Shown here: piece by piece, positions 14,058-22,145 of the stretch | How the letters are laid out: each line of letters begins with the position of its first letter | How positions within the stretch are numbered: the stretch's first letter is position 1 | IMG/VR virus record: IMGVR_UViG_3300002835_000193 | Location: 1 to 60,923 of that record | Strand: one strand, 5' to 3' | From: a virus | DNA length: 60,923 nt | Position numbers and translations under genes: made by a program | The notes under the pieces: model-generated | Seen by the model: the letters and a program-made list of their open reading frames with translations, nothing else | Database searches by the model: none | What the model was told of the DNA's origin: nothing

Positions 14058-14770
14058 TTAGTGTGATAGTCTTTGTTAAGATCTTTTATGTATTGCAAGT
14101 TTGCTTTATATGGAAAAGGTATTTTTTCTAATCTTGTATCTAACTCTCTTTGGGTTATGTTAGAGAAAAATGCTACTATTGTATATCTTGGATTACCTGA
14201 ACCTATGTCATGTATTTTATGTTCATATATGTATGATGCTGGAAACATAAATAATTGTCTTGCTTTTGGTTTAATTTTTATTCCAAAGTTTATAAATTCT
14301 AATTCTCCACCAGCATAATCATCGTTTGGATAATATACCATTGCAACAGTTCTTGGTGTTCCGTATGAATCATCTGGATGCATACCAAAATAATCACCTT
14401 CAGTGTATTTACTTATTCTCCAGTATTCCCTACTTTGTGGGTCTAGATCATAGTGCCACAAATATGAATCAATAACTTCTTCAAAAACCTTGCATAGTTC
14501 TAAATCTTTTTCAGGTTCTTCAAAGGTAATCCAAGTACTTACACCTTTTTTACCAACCTCTTTGGGGATCTGATTTCCTTCTGAATCATGAATATAATCT
14601 TCTCTAATAAAACTGCCATCTTCATCAAGTTTTTTAATATAGTCTAGTCCTTCTGGCCAAACCTCGTTATATATGTGTATTCCTGGTGCTGGTTGTTCGT
14701 GTTGAAAGTTATTGCCTTTACGACTTTGTGTTATATTTAATTTGGCATTAGCCAATTTAATGGGATCCAA
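14054..14770 (-). CDS. 2OG-Fe(II) oxygenase, prolyl-4-hydroxylase type
   Basis: 238 residues. Ligands H131-x-D133 (MHPD), distal His at 184 or 187 (EHKIH), R195 (NPRY), and the strand YYPNDDYAGGELEF. A longer N-terminal region than its neighbours may bind substrate. The start is TTG at 14770, seven bases after AAAGG; the N-terminus MDPIKLANAK follows. It is more divergent than the 10588/13449 pair. Confidence 0.83.
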   Translation of the reverse strand: MDPIKLANAKLNITQSRKGNNFQHEQPAPGIHIYNEVWPEGLDYIKKLDEDGSFIREDYIHDSEGNQIPKEVGKKGVSTWITFEEPEKDLELCKVFEEVIDSYLWHYDLDPQSREYWRISKYTEGDYFGMHPDDSYGTPRTVAMVYYPNDDYAGGELEFINFGIKIKPKARQLFMFPASYIYEHKIHDIGSGNPRYTIVAFFSNITQRELDTRLEKIPFPYKANLQYIKDLNKDYHTK

Positions 14771-14800
14771 CCTTACACCTTTCTCTTAGTATTAATTATA

Positions 14801-15406
14801 TCATGCATCTTTTTTTATGTATATGTCAGAATACCCGCAATATCCCAGGGCATAACCAACAACAGACCAATCTGAATGAGTGTTTAAAAATTTATTTACA
14901 GCCTCTACACACTCATATTCTTGTTGCTCAAACCATCCCCAAAATGTATAATCGTTAATTCCTATTACTCCACCATCATTAATTATCTTATTAGACTCAA
15001 CTAAATAACTATATACTGATTCATAATCATGAGCAGCATCAACATATATGTAATCAAATTTTTGATCTAATGTTTTTATTGTGCTATCTATGTTGCCAGC
15101 CACGGTCATAACATTTTTATCTTTAAGCAAGTTTTTTACATATTGTTCATGATTTTCTGCAGTCCACCTACCGTATCTAGCACATGGCTCATTAAAAAAA
15201 TCTAACAAATATGAAACATTAAATTTTTTTCTATCTAGCAACCATTTAGAATAGTCTCCACCACCTGCTCCTAGTTCTAAATAAGAGCCTTCATTTGGTA
15301 AAATAGATAAAACATTATCATCAAATCTATCAGCAAACAGTCTTGCCTTAGTTAGTTTAGATGAATGTATATAATCAAATCTTTTATTTTCATTACGAAA
15401 GTCCAT
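14801..15406 (-). CDS. class I SAM-dependent methyltransferase
   Basis: 201 residues from the ATG at 15406 (MDFRNENKRF), preceded by AAAAGG; the longer frame to 15526 would run into the divergent gene. YLELGAGGGDYSKWLL is motif I, FDYIYVDAAHDYESV resembles the Methyltransf_24 metal-binding strand, and NDGGVIGINDYTFWG follows. This subfamily often methylates sugars or small O-acceptors in glycan clusters, which fits the glycosyltransferase and nucleotidyltransferase next to it. Confidence 0.8.
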   Translation of the reverse strand: MDFRNENKRFDYIHSSKLTKARLFADRFDDNVLSILPNEGSYLELGAGGGDYSKWLLDRKKFNVSYLLDFFNEPCARYGRWTAENHEQYVKNLLKDKNVMTVAGNIDSTIKTLDQKFDYIYVDAAHDYESVYSYLVESNKIINDGGVIGINDYTFWGWFEQQEYECVEAVNKFLNTHSDWSVVGYALGYCGYSDIYIKKDA

Positions 15407-15465
15407 ATATCCTTTTCTATTAATACTATTATAGCACTCGTGATACAATGGGATAAAGGATTTTT

Positions 15466-16098
15466 GTGAATAAGGTAGCCGTAATATCAATTGCTTGGGG
15501 CAACAAGTATAAGCACTTTGTGCCATCTTGGTACGATCACGTTCAGTCTCTTAAGATTAAACCAGACGAAATAATAATTGCATACCATCCAGATGATGAT
15601 ACTGGAGTAGAGAATTTAGATGTTAAATTAGTAAAATGTTATGAAAGATCATATTCTAAAATGTTAAATGCGGCTATAGAACAAGCCAACTCAGATTGGA
15701 TAATTCAGTGCCCACTTGATGACATGATGCTTCCTAACGCTTTAGATTTTGTTAATTTTGTAGAAAAAGATATAGATGTAGTCTTGACATCAAGAAGAAC
15801 TACCAAAGGTGACGTTCACATTGGAGACTGGAGTTCACTAACAAAAAAAATGGAAGATCACAGAGTTTGTCATACCAGTCCATTTAAAAAATCTTTATGG
15901 AAAAAAGTTAAAGGTTTTCCAGACTATATTCTTGCTGATTGGGCCTTCTTTTTGTTGGCTTACAAAGAAAATATAAAAGTAAAACATTGGGGAGAAATTA
16001 CAGTATTGTCGAATGTTAGTGATAGTTCTTTGGGTGCATCTGCTGGAGAAGATGAATGGAACAAGATAATTAAACTAAGACAGGAATTAAATATATGA
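15466..16098 (+). CDS. glycosyltransferase (GT-A fold, family 2-like)
   Basis: 210 residues. AVISIAWGNKYKHFVPSWYDHV at the start, IIIAYHPDDD, then SKMLNAAIEQANSDWIIQCPLDDMMLP with the DD metal motif near residue 84. GFPDYILADWAFFLLAYK near the C-terminus is typical of the acceptor helix. Starts at GTG after AAAGGATTTTT. The next gene overlaps by 4 bases, so the two form one operon for making and transferring a sugar. Confidence 0.8.
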   Translation: MNKVAVISIAWGNKYKHFVPSWYDHVQSLKIKPDEIIIAYHPDDDTGVENLDVKLVKCYERSYSKMLNAAIEQANSDWIIQCPLDDMMLPNALDFVNFVEKDIDVVLTSRRTTKGDVHIGDWSSLTKKMEDHRVCHTSPFKKSLWKKVKGFPDYILADWAFFLLAYKENIKVKHWGEITVLSNVSDSSLGASAGEDEWNKIIKLRQELNI

Positions 16099-16739
16099 TA
16101 GGTATATTACCAGCATCTGGAAAAGCAGAAAGATTAAAAGGAATACCTAAATTTGCAATACCAACAATGAATAATGAAACCCTTATACAAAGACATGTAA
16201 GAATGATGCGTGATCATGTTGATAGTATAAAAATTTGTACAACCAAAGATTGGTTTAGGTTAATAGAAACATTATGTCCCAACATAGAGTTGATAGAACT
16301 AGAGTCATCTACAATGAACCATGCAGTAAAAGTATTGGGAACTTCAGATAGTATTATTGGCATGCCTGATACATTTTATAAAGGAGAAAACCCATATAAA
16401 GAATTATCAAAAATTAATGATGATATTGGAGTTGCATTATGGAAATGTCCTACAAACCTTCGTGGTCGAGTAGGTCAAGTAAATATTAAAGATAACAAAA
16501 TTATAAACATGTCTGATAAAAACCCTATGTGTGATTATCCTTTTGTATGGGGTGCAATGAAACTTTCTAAAGATGCAATCAATAGTTTAGATCCAAACAC
16601 ATCTCATCCTGGTATATGCTTGCCAACCCTTATAGATAAGTTTTCCCACTCTACCTGTGTAATAGATGGAGAGTATATAGATTGTGGGACTCCTGAAGGC
16701 ATTAGAGACATGTTAATGTCAGATAGCGATATGATATAA
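16095..16739 (+). CDS. sugar-1-phosphate nucleotidyltransferase-like protein
   Basis: 214 residues. MIGILPASGKAERLKGIPKFAIP is the nucleotide-binding start of the NTP_transferase family (GxGxR-x-PK pattern in relaxed form), with IGMPDTFYKGENPY as the metal-binding Asp strand and a C-terminal YIDCGTPEGIRDML, as in glucose-1-phosphate thymidylyltransferases. It probably activates a sugar phosphate for the glycosyltransferase in front of it. The exact sugar is not predictable. Confidence 0.82.
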   Translation: MIGILPASGKAERLKGIPKFAIPTMNNETLIQRHVRMMRDHVDSIKICTTKDWFRLIETLCPNIELIELESSTMNHAVKVLGTSDSIIGMPDTFYKGENPYKELSKINDDIGVALWKCPTNLRGRVGQVNIKDNKIINMSDKNPMCDYPFVWGAMKLSKDAINSLDPNTSHPGICLPTLIDKFSHSTCVIDGEYIDCGTPEGIRDMLMSDSDMI

Positions 16740-16740
16740 T
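16735..16740 (+). promoter_or_regulatory. -10 box for the Hsp20 gene
   Basis: TATAAT at 16735-16740, with TTAATG 16 bases upstream (16713-16718), overlapping the end of the nucleotidyltransferase gene. The leader to 16795 holds TAGGAGGG and then AAGGAG next to the ATG. Confidence 0.5.
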
Positions 16741-16794
16741 TATATTGTCTGCTCTTAGGAGGGACAAAAATAACTCGCTGAAAAGGAGAAATAA

Positions 16795-17208
16795 ATGGTA
16801 ACATCTATGTTGGATCTTTTTCAAGATCCTTTTTTTGTTGGCTTTAACCGTGAGTTAGAGCGTTTCAAAAAGGTACAAACAAACAGCACAGGATATCCAC
16901 CATATGATCTAATTAAAATTGACGAAGATACATATCAGGTAGATATCGCCCTTGCTGGCTTTGCCAAAGATGATATTGAGGTAACTGTAGATAACGGCTC
17001 ACTCATCATTAAAGGTGAAAAGAAAGACAGCACTGACGGTTCTCAAACTGTCCATAAGGGAATCAGTTCTCGTAAATTTACCCGCATTTTTGCATTGGGT
17101 GAATATATGGAAGTAACTAATGCTGAATTGGTTGACGGATTATTATCTGTTAAGATTGAAAGAATCGTACCAGAAGATAAAAGACCTAAACAAATTAAGG
17201 TAAAATAG
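16795..17208 (+). CDS. small heat-shock protein, Hsp20 family
   Basis: 137 residues. Alpha-crystallin domain: YPPYDLIKIDEDTYQVDIALAGFAKDDIEVTV, LIIKGEKK, then KFTRIFALGEYMEV and GLLSVKIER. The C-terminal IxI-like anchor is weak (KQIKVK). Starts with an N-terminal MLDLFQDPFFVGFNREL segment like that of IbpA. Phage Hsp20 proteins are thought to protect virion assembly or host functions late in infection. AAGGAGAAATAA gives a strong ribosome site. Confidence 0.93.
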   Translation: MVTSMLDLFQDPFFVGFNRELERFKKVQTNSTGYPPYDLIKIDEDTYQVDIALAGFAKDDIEVTVDNGSLIIKGEKKDSTDGSQTVHKGISSRKFTRIFALGEYMEVTNAELVDGLLSVKIERIVPEDKRPKQIKVK

Positions 17209-17241
17209 ACTCATAGTTATTTATATTAACTAGAGGGACCT

Positions 17242-17262
17242 GAGCATGTCTGGAAACTGCTC
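17242..17262 (+). other. stem-loop, copy 3 of the recurrent hairpin
   Basis: Stem GAGCA/TGCTC with loop TGTCTGGAAAC, preceded by ACCT as at 490 and 2512. It lies after Hsp20 and ends one base before the -35 of the next promoter, so here it may act as a terminator, although there is no T tract immediately after it beyond CTTTACTTTTT. Confidence 0.5.
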
Positions 17263-17291
17263 TTTACTTTTTGACTACTGACTGGTATACT
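17263..17291 (+). promoter_or_regulatory. leaderless promoter
   Basis: TTTACT at 17263-17268, 17-base spacer, TATACT at 17286-17291, six bases (AGATAT), then the ATG at 17298. The -10 plus start sequence matches the one at 39262 exactly (TATACTAGATATATG). Confidence 0.7.
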
Positions 17292-17297
17292 AGATAT

Positions 17298-17504
17298 ATG
17301 TTTCCAAATGACGTGTTGTATCCTTTTGAAGAATTTGTGATGAACAAAAATAAAAGTCTTAAAGGTTTTATATATGATTATTTTAGTAAAGAATGGTATT
17401 ATCAATGCCCATCTTGTTTTACAGATATGTACGCTCCTACTAAAAAAACTATCAGAAAGACAACAAAACATCATTATAAAGAAATTTGTGGTGGTGGTTG
17501 GTAA
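17298..17504 (+). CDS. small hypothetical protein with zinc-finger-like Cys
   Basis: 68 residues from the leaderless ATG. Aromatic-rich N-terminus (FPNDVLYPFEEFV), then CPSC (residues 43-46), a basic stretch, HH and a final CGGGW; together these could make one zinc site. It shares one base with the next gene. Confidence 0.6.
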   Translation: MFPNDVLYPFEEFVMNKNKSLKGFIYDYFSKEWYYQCPSCFTDMYAPTKKTIRKTTKHHYKEICGGGW

Positions 17505-17989
17505 TGGCCAAACAATGTGGAACGTGTACAAAATGTTGTGATGGAACAACTAGTGTTGGTGGAGATATTTTTGGTCACATATATGGTAATGGAAAGCCTT
17601 GTCATTTTTTAAATTTAACTGAAAAAAAATGTGGCATATATAAAGATAGACCAAACGATCCGTGTAAAACATATAAATGTATGTGGTTAAAGTATGATGA
17701 TGTTCCAATATGGATGAAGCCAGAATATTCTAATATTATAGTATCTTCATATAGTTTTAAGGGTAGAGATTTTTTAATTCTTAGTGCTATGGGTCAAGAC
17801 TATTCTGCTAAGTATTTATCATATGTTATAAATTATACTAAAAATAATAATATACCTTTAATGTATGAAATAGGACATGGCATTGTATTTTTAAATGATT
17901 TAAAATTTTTTGAAAATGCTCTGCAAGAATCAGAAGTGTTTAATACAATGAGACAAATTTTAACTCATGGAAATACTGAAATAGTTTAA
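17504..17989 (+). CDS. YkgJ-like Cys-cluster (zinc or iron-chelating) protein
   Basis: 161 residues from ATG 17504. CGTCTKCCDG (residues 5-14) is the CxxCxxCC motif of the YkgJ/UPF0153 family, followed by PCHFL, KCGIYKDRPNDPCKTYKCMWL. These domains are proposed to bind zinc or an Fe-S cluster; the function is unsettled. It converges with a small leftward gene, overlapping 4 bases. Confidence 0.75.
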   Translation: MAKQCGTCTKCCDGTTSVGGDIFGHIYGNGKPCHFLNLTEKKCGIYKDRPNDPCKTYKCMWLKYDDVPIWMKPEYSNIIVSSYSFKGRDFLILSAMGQDYSAKYLSYVINYTKNNNIPLMYEIGHGIVFLNDLKFFENALQESEVFNTMRQILTHGNTEIV

Positions 17990-18138
17990 CTTTCTTTTTT
18001 GTGGTTAGCAACGTATCTTGAAAACTTTTCTCTAATTGTTCCATCTTTTCTGACACGAACAATCCAACCATCTTTTATTTGAATTTGATTGTGTGCGTAT
18101 TTTTTCTTTCTGTTTTTTCTTAATCTGTTATTGCTCAT
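17986..18138 (-). CDS. small basic protein
   Basis: 50 residues, extremely basic (NNRLRKNRKKKYAHNQ) with a beta-hairpin-like middle (GWIVRVRKDGTIREKF). Probably binds nucleic acid. It overlaps the upstream membrane peptide gene by 11 bases. Confidence 0.6.
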   Translation of the reverse strand: MSNNRLRKNRKKKYAHNQIQIKDGWIVRVRKDGTIREKFSRYVANHKKES

Positions 18139-18232
18139 TGATTTTTTCTTTCTGATAAGATCTGCCCCAAAAAAATGAGGATATCATTAATAAACCAATA
18201 ACCAATGAATGCCAAAAATAAAATATGTTCAT
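18128..18232 (-). CDS. membrane micro-protein
   Basis: 34 residues: hydrophobic helix (FYFWHSLVIGLLMISSFFWG) and a charged tail. Starts in an ATGA overlap with the gene at 18229, so it belongs to that operon. Confidence 0.55.
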   Translation of the reverse strand: MNIFYFWHSLVIGLLMISSFFWGRSYQKEKINEQ

Positions 18233-18795
18233 GACAAGATTATTCTATTTGATTTAGTGTAATCTTTTCCAAAATCAGCAAATAATGCTTTATCTTTTTC
18301 ACGATTAACTATTCCTCTTGACCATGCAAAACCAGCATCTCCACCCCATGCTAACCACATAATCTTTCCGTTAGAAGGATCTGTTGCATTATTAAAGTCT
18401 TTACCTTTTTTATCTACTTCGTGTCTTGAAAAATAAGAGTACATACGTTTAACTGTGCTTAAAGATATTGACTCTCCTCTAGCAAGTTGACCTGCACGAG
18501 TCCAACCAACTGATGTACCAGCACCTTTTGCTTTACCATTTTCTTTGTATTTAATTGCTCTACGTGCTGCTGATCTTACTCCTGCTGGTGGTGAGTAACC
18601 TTCTGCTTTTGATAAGTTATCTGTTTCATAAACAACTGTGTCATCATCTTCCCAAAGATCATCTGCTTTTGCTGCAGGTACACAATTAGGAACTGGTTTA
18701 CCATTTGCTCCTGGTTTCATACCACGTTGTACATACCCATCCCAACATGGTGCTTGTTTGTTTACATCTTCTGAATCCATTGGCTCACCTTTCAT
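18229..18795 (-). CDS. conserved phage protein (CWDGYVQRGMKPG family), unknown function
   Basis: 188 residues. CWDGYVQRGMKPGANGKPVPNC near the N-terminus, an acidic linker, then PPAGVRSAARRAIKYKENG, TSVGWTRAGQLARGE and LAWGGDAGFAWSR. I recognise this set as a widespread phage protein, sometimes fused to structural proteins, without an assigned role. The gene diverges from the oxygenase at 18836, and a TACAAT box lies seven bases before its ATG, so it may also be leaderless. Confidence 0.7.
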   Translation of the reverse strand: MKGEPMDSEDVNKQAPCWDGYVQRGMKPGANGKPVPNCVPAAKADDLWEDDDTVVYETDNLSKAEGYSPPAGVRSAARRAIKYKENGKAKGAGTSVGWTRAGQLARGESISLSTVKRMYSYFSRHEVDKKGKDFNNATDPSNGKIMWLAWGGDAGFAWSRGIVNREKDKALFADFGKDYTKSNRIILS

Positions 18796-18823
18796 GTCTA
18801 CTATTGTACCACCCTCTTAGTGA

Positions 18824-18829
18824 TATACT
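18824..18829 (+). promoter_or_regulatory. -10 box of a leaderless promoter
   Basis: TATACT, then six bases (TGTTTA), then the ATG at 18836. The -35 is not clear (CTATTG at 17 bases). The box lies in a 40-base divergent intergenic region. Confidence 0.55.
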
Positions 18830-18835
18830 TGTTTA

Positions 18836-19486
18836 ATGATATATGACAAATATGTAGAGCAATTTGACAAAATAGGATATTCTGAAGATAGGGTTGTTGT
18901 TGTCCCTAATTTTTTGACTAAGGATAAACTTGACTATATAACAAACTGGATTAAAGAATATAAAACTAAAGGTCCTATAGACAGATTAGATATAGATAAC
19001 CAAGATGTCCTCAATATACTAAAAAAATCAGAAAAAGATATATATAGTTTAATATGTAAAAACTATACAGATAAGTATGATGTTAAATTTGATGAAAACG
19101 TGCTAATTCCAACTCATTTGGTAAATTGGGATTTAGAACAAAACTCTCCTCTTCCAGTTCATGCTGATTGTGAAGGACCAGATGGCAATCCAGCAATGCA
19201 TAATGGCTATTATAGATATAACTTAGCAGCAATATGCTATTTAAATGAAGACTATGTTGGTGGAGAAATATTTTTTCCACACATTAATAAAAAAATTAAA
19301 CCAAGTGCTGGTGACTTGGTGATGTTTCCTGGAAAGTTTAAACACGGAGTGACTGGAGTAGAATCTGGAAATCGATATACAATGTTATCTTGGTTTAGAT
19401 TTGATATTGAAGACAATGTTAACTATGAAGATTTACCATATTCAAATACTGCTGTTGGTATATTGTTTAATGAGACAGGCAGTTAA
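18836..19486 (+). CDS. 2OG-Fe(II) oxygenase, prolyl-4-hydroxylase type
   Basis: 216 residues. H109-x-D111 (VHAD), H170 (KHGV), R180 (NRY), and ICYLNEDYVGGEIFFP as the signature strand. No ribosome site; the start is set by the leaderless -10 box. It stands alone between leftward genes and ends in a hairpin. Confidence 0.85.
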   Translation: MIYDKYVEQFDKIGYSEDRVVVVPNFLTKDKLDYITNWIKEYKTKGPIDRLDIDNQDVLNILKKSEKDIYSLICKNYTDKYDVKFDENVLIPTHLVNWDLEQNSPLPVHADCEGPDGNPAMHNGYYRYNLAAICYLNEDYVGGEIFFPHINKKIKPSAGDLVMFPGKFKHGVTGVESGNRYTMLSWFRFDIEDNVNYEDLPYSNTAVGILFNETGS

Positions 19487-19503
19487 TTAAAACCACCTGT
19501 CTC
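19472..19503. terminator. bidirectional terminator-like hairpin
   Basis: Eight-base stem GAGACAGG/CCTGTCTC around a 16-base loop that contains the stop codon of the oxygenase gene. It sits between convergent genes ending at 19486 and 19517. Confidence 0.55.
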
Positions 19504-19516
19504 TAATTACACCTGT

Positions 19517-19759
19517 TTATTTTTTAGCAGGTTTTTTTGCAGATTTCGCTGCTTTTTCAACTTCTGCTACATCTGGAAGTCTTCCAAATGCTGTATCGCT
19601 TGGATTAATTGCACGTAATGCTACTGGGGCAATCGCTGCCAATAGAGCATATGCTAGATCTTTTGGATCTGTTACGCCTGTCATGTACAATGCTAGTCCA
19701 GCACCTAGGACAGAGCGTCCGTATGATGCAAGAGCGGCCTTTAATTGTTCTTTATTCAT
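19517..19759 (-). CDS. small membrane protein, holin-like
   Basis: 80 residues from the ATG at 19759 (GGAG nine bases upstream); the longer frame to 19786 begins in a hairpin. Two hydrophobic segments (YGRSVLGAGLALYMTGV, residues 12-28, and LAYALLAAIAPVALRAI) are followed by a Lys/Ala-rich tail (AKSAKKPAKK), as in small class II holins. The M23 lysin is not adjacent. Confidence 0.6.
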   Translation of the reverse strand: MNKEQLKAALASYGRSVLGAGLALYMTGVTDPKDLAYALLAAIAPVALRAINPSDTAFGRLPDVAEVEKAAKSAKKPAKK

Positions 19760-19777
19760 TTTTATTTCTCCTTTTTC

Positions 19778-19800
19778 TTTGAGCATTTAATATGCTCAAA
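19778..19800 (-). terminator. perfect hairpin in the leader of the holin-like gene
   Basis: Nine-base stem TTTGAGCAT/ATGCTCAAA with a five-base loop, between the gene ending at 19802 and the start at 19759. On the minus strand it is followed by GAAAAAGGAG, so it may limit read-through or protect the downstream message. Confidence 0.55.
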
Positions 19801-19801
19801 C

Positions 19802-20524
19802 CTATGAGTAATTTTTTTTGGACCAAAAGTTTTTTTTGTATCCATTTTCCATTACCTTTTTAATACCGTAAGACATTTTTTTAAATTGTTTATCATTATA
19901 CTCTAATTCTTGAGAAGTCCAATCTTCTCTTTTAATAAATATCATTTGATATATTGGAGTTCCAGCAGGTATCAAACCTTCAAACCCTTTCTTTACCATA
20001 AAAGGTATTGGCCCATTAACTGACCATTTGTCTGTGTCTATAATACCATTCATTGTTAAAAATGGTAGATCTAATCTGTTTGCTGGATGAAAGTATAATG
20101 TGCTATACCCCGCTGGAGTCTGAGGTTCCCACTGAGTTATCCAATGAAATTCGTTAGTATAGTAGCCATCAAAGTTAGGAAACACTCTTCTAGAATCAGT
20201 GTCTTGTGCTCTTGTAGACAATGGTTTAATTGGACCAGCCCACTTATAATTTACAATATCATTACCTGTATTTGGATCAACACCAAGATTAATTATTTCA
20301 ACATCACATATTAATTCTTGTGTATACCCTGAAGTTAATGCATCTAAGAATGGTGGACATTTCTTTGCTGTACCGTCGTCCCTATTACCTCTTAAAGTTG
20401 GTTGAAGAGTAGGCATATCCTTAAACCATTTTGGCAAATAGTTTTTTGCAGACTGTGGTCTTGGGGTCATAAACTCTACATCCTGGCTAGATGGAATAAA
20501 GTTTACCTCTTGACTATTGGTCAT
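19802..20524 (-). CDS. DUF6065-like phage protein
   Basis: 240 residues. The sequence runs LPKWFKDMP, CPPFLDALTSGY, TPAGYSTLYFHPANRLDLPFLTMNGIIDTDKW, then KKGFEGLIPAGTPIYQMIFIKREDW. The same blocks occur in the proteins at 33839 and 34603, so this is a family with three copies here. I associate it with DUF6065, a cupin-like family of unknown activity; that name is from recall. ATGA overlap with the next gene upstream. Confidence 0.7.
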   Translation of the reverse strand: MTNSQEVNFIPSSQDVEFMTPRPQSAKNYLPKWFKDMPTLQPTLRGNRDDGTAKKCPPFLDALTSGYTQELICDVEIINLGVDPNTGNDIVNYKWAGPIKPLSTRAQDTDSRRVFPNFDGYYTNEFHWITQWEPQTPAGYSTLYFHPANRLDLPFLTMNGIIDTDKWSVNGPIPFMVKKGFEGLIPAGTPIYQMIFIKREDWTSQELEYNDKQFKKMSYGIKKVMENGYKKNFWSKKNYS

Positions 20525-20688
20525 GATATAAACATCCTTCTTTTTAATTGATCCATGTGTAAATCACACAAGTTTAATTCTCGTGGATAATCATTAAATA
20601 TTCGTGTTGCTTCTTCTTTACATGAATATTCTTCACACACCTTAAAAGCATTCCACGCTACCTCTGTTTGGTCTTTAAGCCTTATCAA
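20521..20688 (-). CDS. small hypothetical protein, TTG start
   Basis: 55 residues from TTG at 20688, six bases after GGAGG inside the end of the upstream gene; the stop overlaps the next ATG. Helical, with three Cys residues (VCEEYSC, LCDLHMDQL). The tight fit between neighbours supports it. Confidence 0.6.
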   Translation of the reverse strand: MIRLKDQTEVAWNAFKVCEEYSCKEEATRIFNDYPRELNLCDLHMDQLKRRMFIS

Positions 20689-21118
20689 GATCCACCTCCT
20701 CTGGAATTAACTTCTTTAATTCATGAAATGATTTAGATACAACCTGCATCTGATTTCTAGTATCAGTATCAAAAATAGCACCATACTTATCATGAAATTC
20801 TACAATTGGACCTAATTCTGTTACTACATTACCAAGAGTGTTTTGTACATTTTCTATATATTCAAAAGCAGACTCTCTCGATTGATTAAGAAAGTTTATA
20901 AAACCTTCTTGAACGTCTGTTTTTACAGAATCCTCTTTGTCTTTATTTTTTAATTTATCAAGTAAAAAACCATTAGTTGTAGTTGAGTCTATTTGCATCT
21001 GAAGCATTTTGTTTAAAGAGTCAGAGTATTGAAATTTTAACCATAAATTTTTTAGTACTGTTACTATAGACAACGCTGTAGTAAAAATTAATAAAAATAT
21101 TAACCAACTATTTTGCAT
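20675..21118 (-). CDS. membrane-anchored coiled-coil protein
   Basis: 147 residues. An N-terminal transmembrane helix (WLIFLLIFTTALSIVTVL, residues 4-21) is followed by long charged helices (DSLNKMLQMQIDS..., FLDKLKNKDKEDSVK). This is the layout of an i-spanin or a membrane-bound inhibitor, but no specific family is recognised. Confidence 0.65.
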   Translation of the reverse strand: MQNSWLIFLLIFTTALSIVTVLKNLWLKFQYSDSLNKMLQMQIDSTTTNGFLLDKLKNKDKEDSVKTDVQEGFINFLNQSRESAFEYIENVQNTLGNVVTELGPIVEFHDKYGAIFDTDTRNQMQVVSKSFHELKKLIPEEVDLDKA

Positions 21119-21347
21119 CTTTTATAGCCTCTCTTGTCAATAAAACAATAGCACCATTTTGCTCTAATGTTTTTTTAACTTTAATTATATACTCAACTGC
21201 TGCTATCTTTCCATCATGATCCAACCTGGCCAAAGACTTAGGATCCAGTTTAACAGACAAAAAATTATCATTATCTATGATCTGCACACCAAAGTTTTTA
21301 GGTGCAGTAATAGAACGAAAAGCCCTTTTCATATTGTCAGTATACAT
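21108..21347 (-). CDS. hypothetical protein
   Basis: 79 residues, alpha/beta, ending LTREAIKDAK. AAGGAAAAAA precedes the ATG. It overlaps the next gene by 11 bases. No family recognised. Confidence 0.65.
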   Translation of the reverse strand: MYTDNMKRAFRSITAPKNFGVQIIDNDNFLSVKLDPKSLARLDHDGKIAAVEYIIKVKKTLEQNGAIVLLTREAIKDAK

Positions 21348-21368
21348 TTTTTTCCTTATAAAAGTATA

Positions 21369-21812
21369 TCATAAGTATCCAATATAGTCGCTACAGATAC
21401 CGTATCCATTAAAATTATCAAGGTATTCTTGCGTTGGCCTTTCTAAATGAACAATAATAGATTGTTTTAATATATCTTTTTCAGGGTATGTCCAAATGTA
21501 ATTATTGCTTGTTAATGTAAAGTCATCTGTTTGATGCCAAAAAAATTTACAATTTGATAAATTTTCCTTAAAGAAAGTCAAAGATTCTAAATTTTTACAA
21601 TGAAACCAACCATTAAGCCCTATATCATCAATAATTTTTAAATCTACCTTATGTTCAGGCATATCATGTCCAAAATATAGAAAACCACCTATAACCCAAA
21701 CATCTATCTCTACCTCATAATTTTTATTTATTGCATTAAAAATACTATCTACAGTATTTTCTTTATCTAAATCAGGTCCATATAGATTACCACGGTGTGA
21801 TATTTTTATCAT
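21369..21812 (-). CDS. glycerophosphodiester phosphodiesterase-like protein (truncated barrel)
   Basis: 147 residues, well short of full GDPD enzymes (about 240). ISHRGN (residues 4-9), KENTVDSIFNAINKNYEVEIDVW (residues 17-39) and FGHDMPEH match the first half of the GDPD barrel, with His, Glu and Asp in place. It could hydrolyse a phosphodiester in a glycan or lipid, or be a binding remnant. It overlaps the cupin gene by 4 bases in a sugar-related operon. Confidence 0.7.
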   Translation of the reverse strand: MIKISHRGNLYGPDLDKENTVDSIFNAINKNYEVEIDVWVIGGFLYFGHDMPEHKVDLKIIDDIGLNGWFHCKNLESLTFFKENLSNCKFFWHQTDDFTLTSNNYIWTYPEKDILKQSIIVHLERPTQEYLDNFNGYGICSDYIGYL

Positions 21813-22138
21813 TGTTTTTCTACAACAATTTTATCATTTACAATCCCAGGAAGTTTTATACAAACAATTTCACAATCTTCTAAAAATTGTTGATCAGAAA
21901 TTTCATATGGATAAATAATAAAAATGTCTCCAGAGTTTAATTCTTTTCCATGCATGATCATTTTGCCATGTACTAATAAATTAACTTCAACAACTTTTGT
22001 TTGATAGTGTAGTTCATACTGTTCATCTTTTTTATGTATCCTAAAACCAACTTCAACATCAGATGTTTTAAAAGCGTTTGGTTCAAAATTTCCAATAAAC
22101 CAACCACGGATCATATCATCTATTTTATATGTTTTCAT
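21809..22138 (-). CDS. cupin-like protein
   Basis: 109 residues, beta-barrel pattern: VGFRIHKKDEQYELHYQTKVVEVNLLVHGKMIMHG, then LNSGDIFIIYPYEISDQQFLEDCEIVCIKLPG, which follows the two cupin motifs in relaxed form. It may be a sugar isomerase, epimerase or binding protein for the adjacent nucleotidyltransferase pathway. No catalytic set can be assigned. Confidence 0.65.
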   Translation of the reverse strand: MKTYKIDDMIRGWFIGNFEPNAFKTSDVEVGFRIHKKDEQYELHYQTKVVEVNLLVHGKMIMHGKELNSGDIFIIYPYEISDQQFLEDCEIVCIKLPGIVNDKIVVEKQ

Positions 22139-22145
22139 ATTTTTA

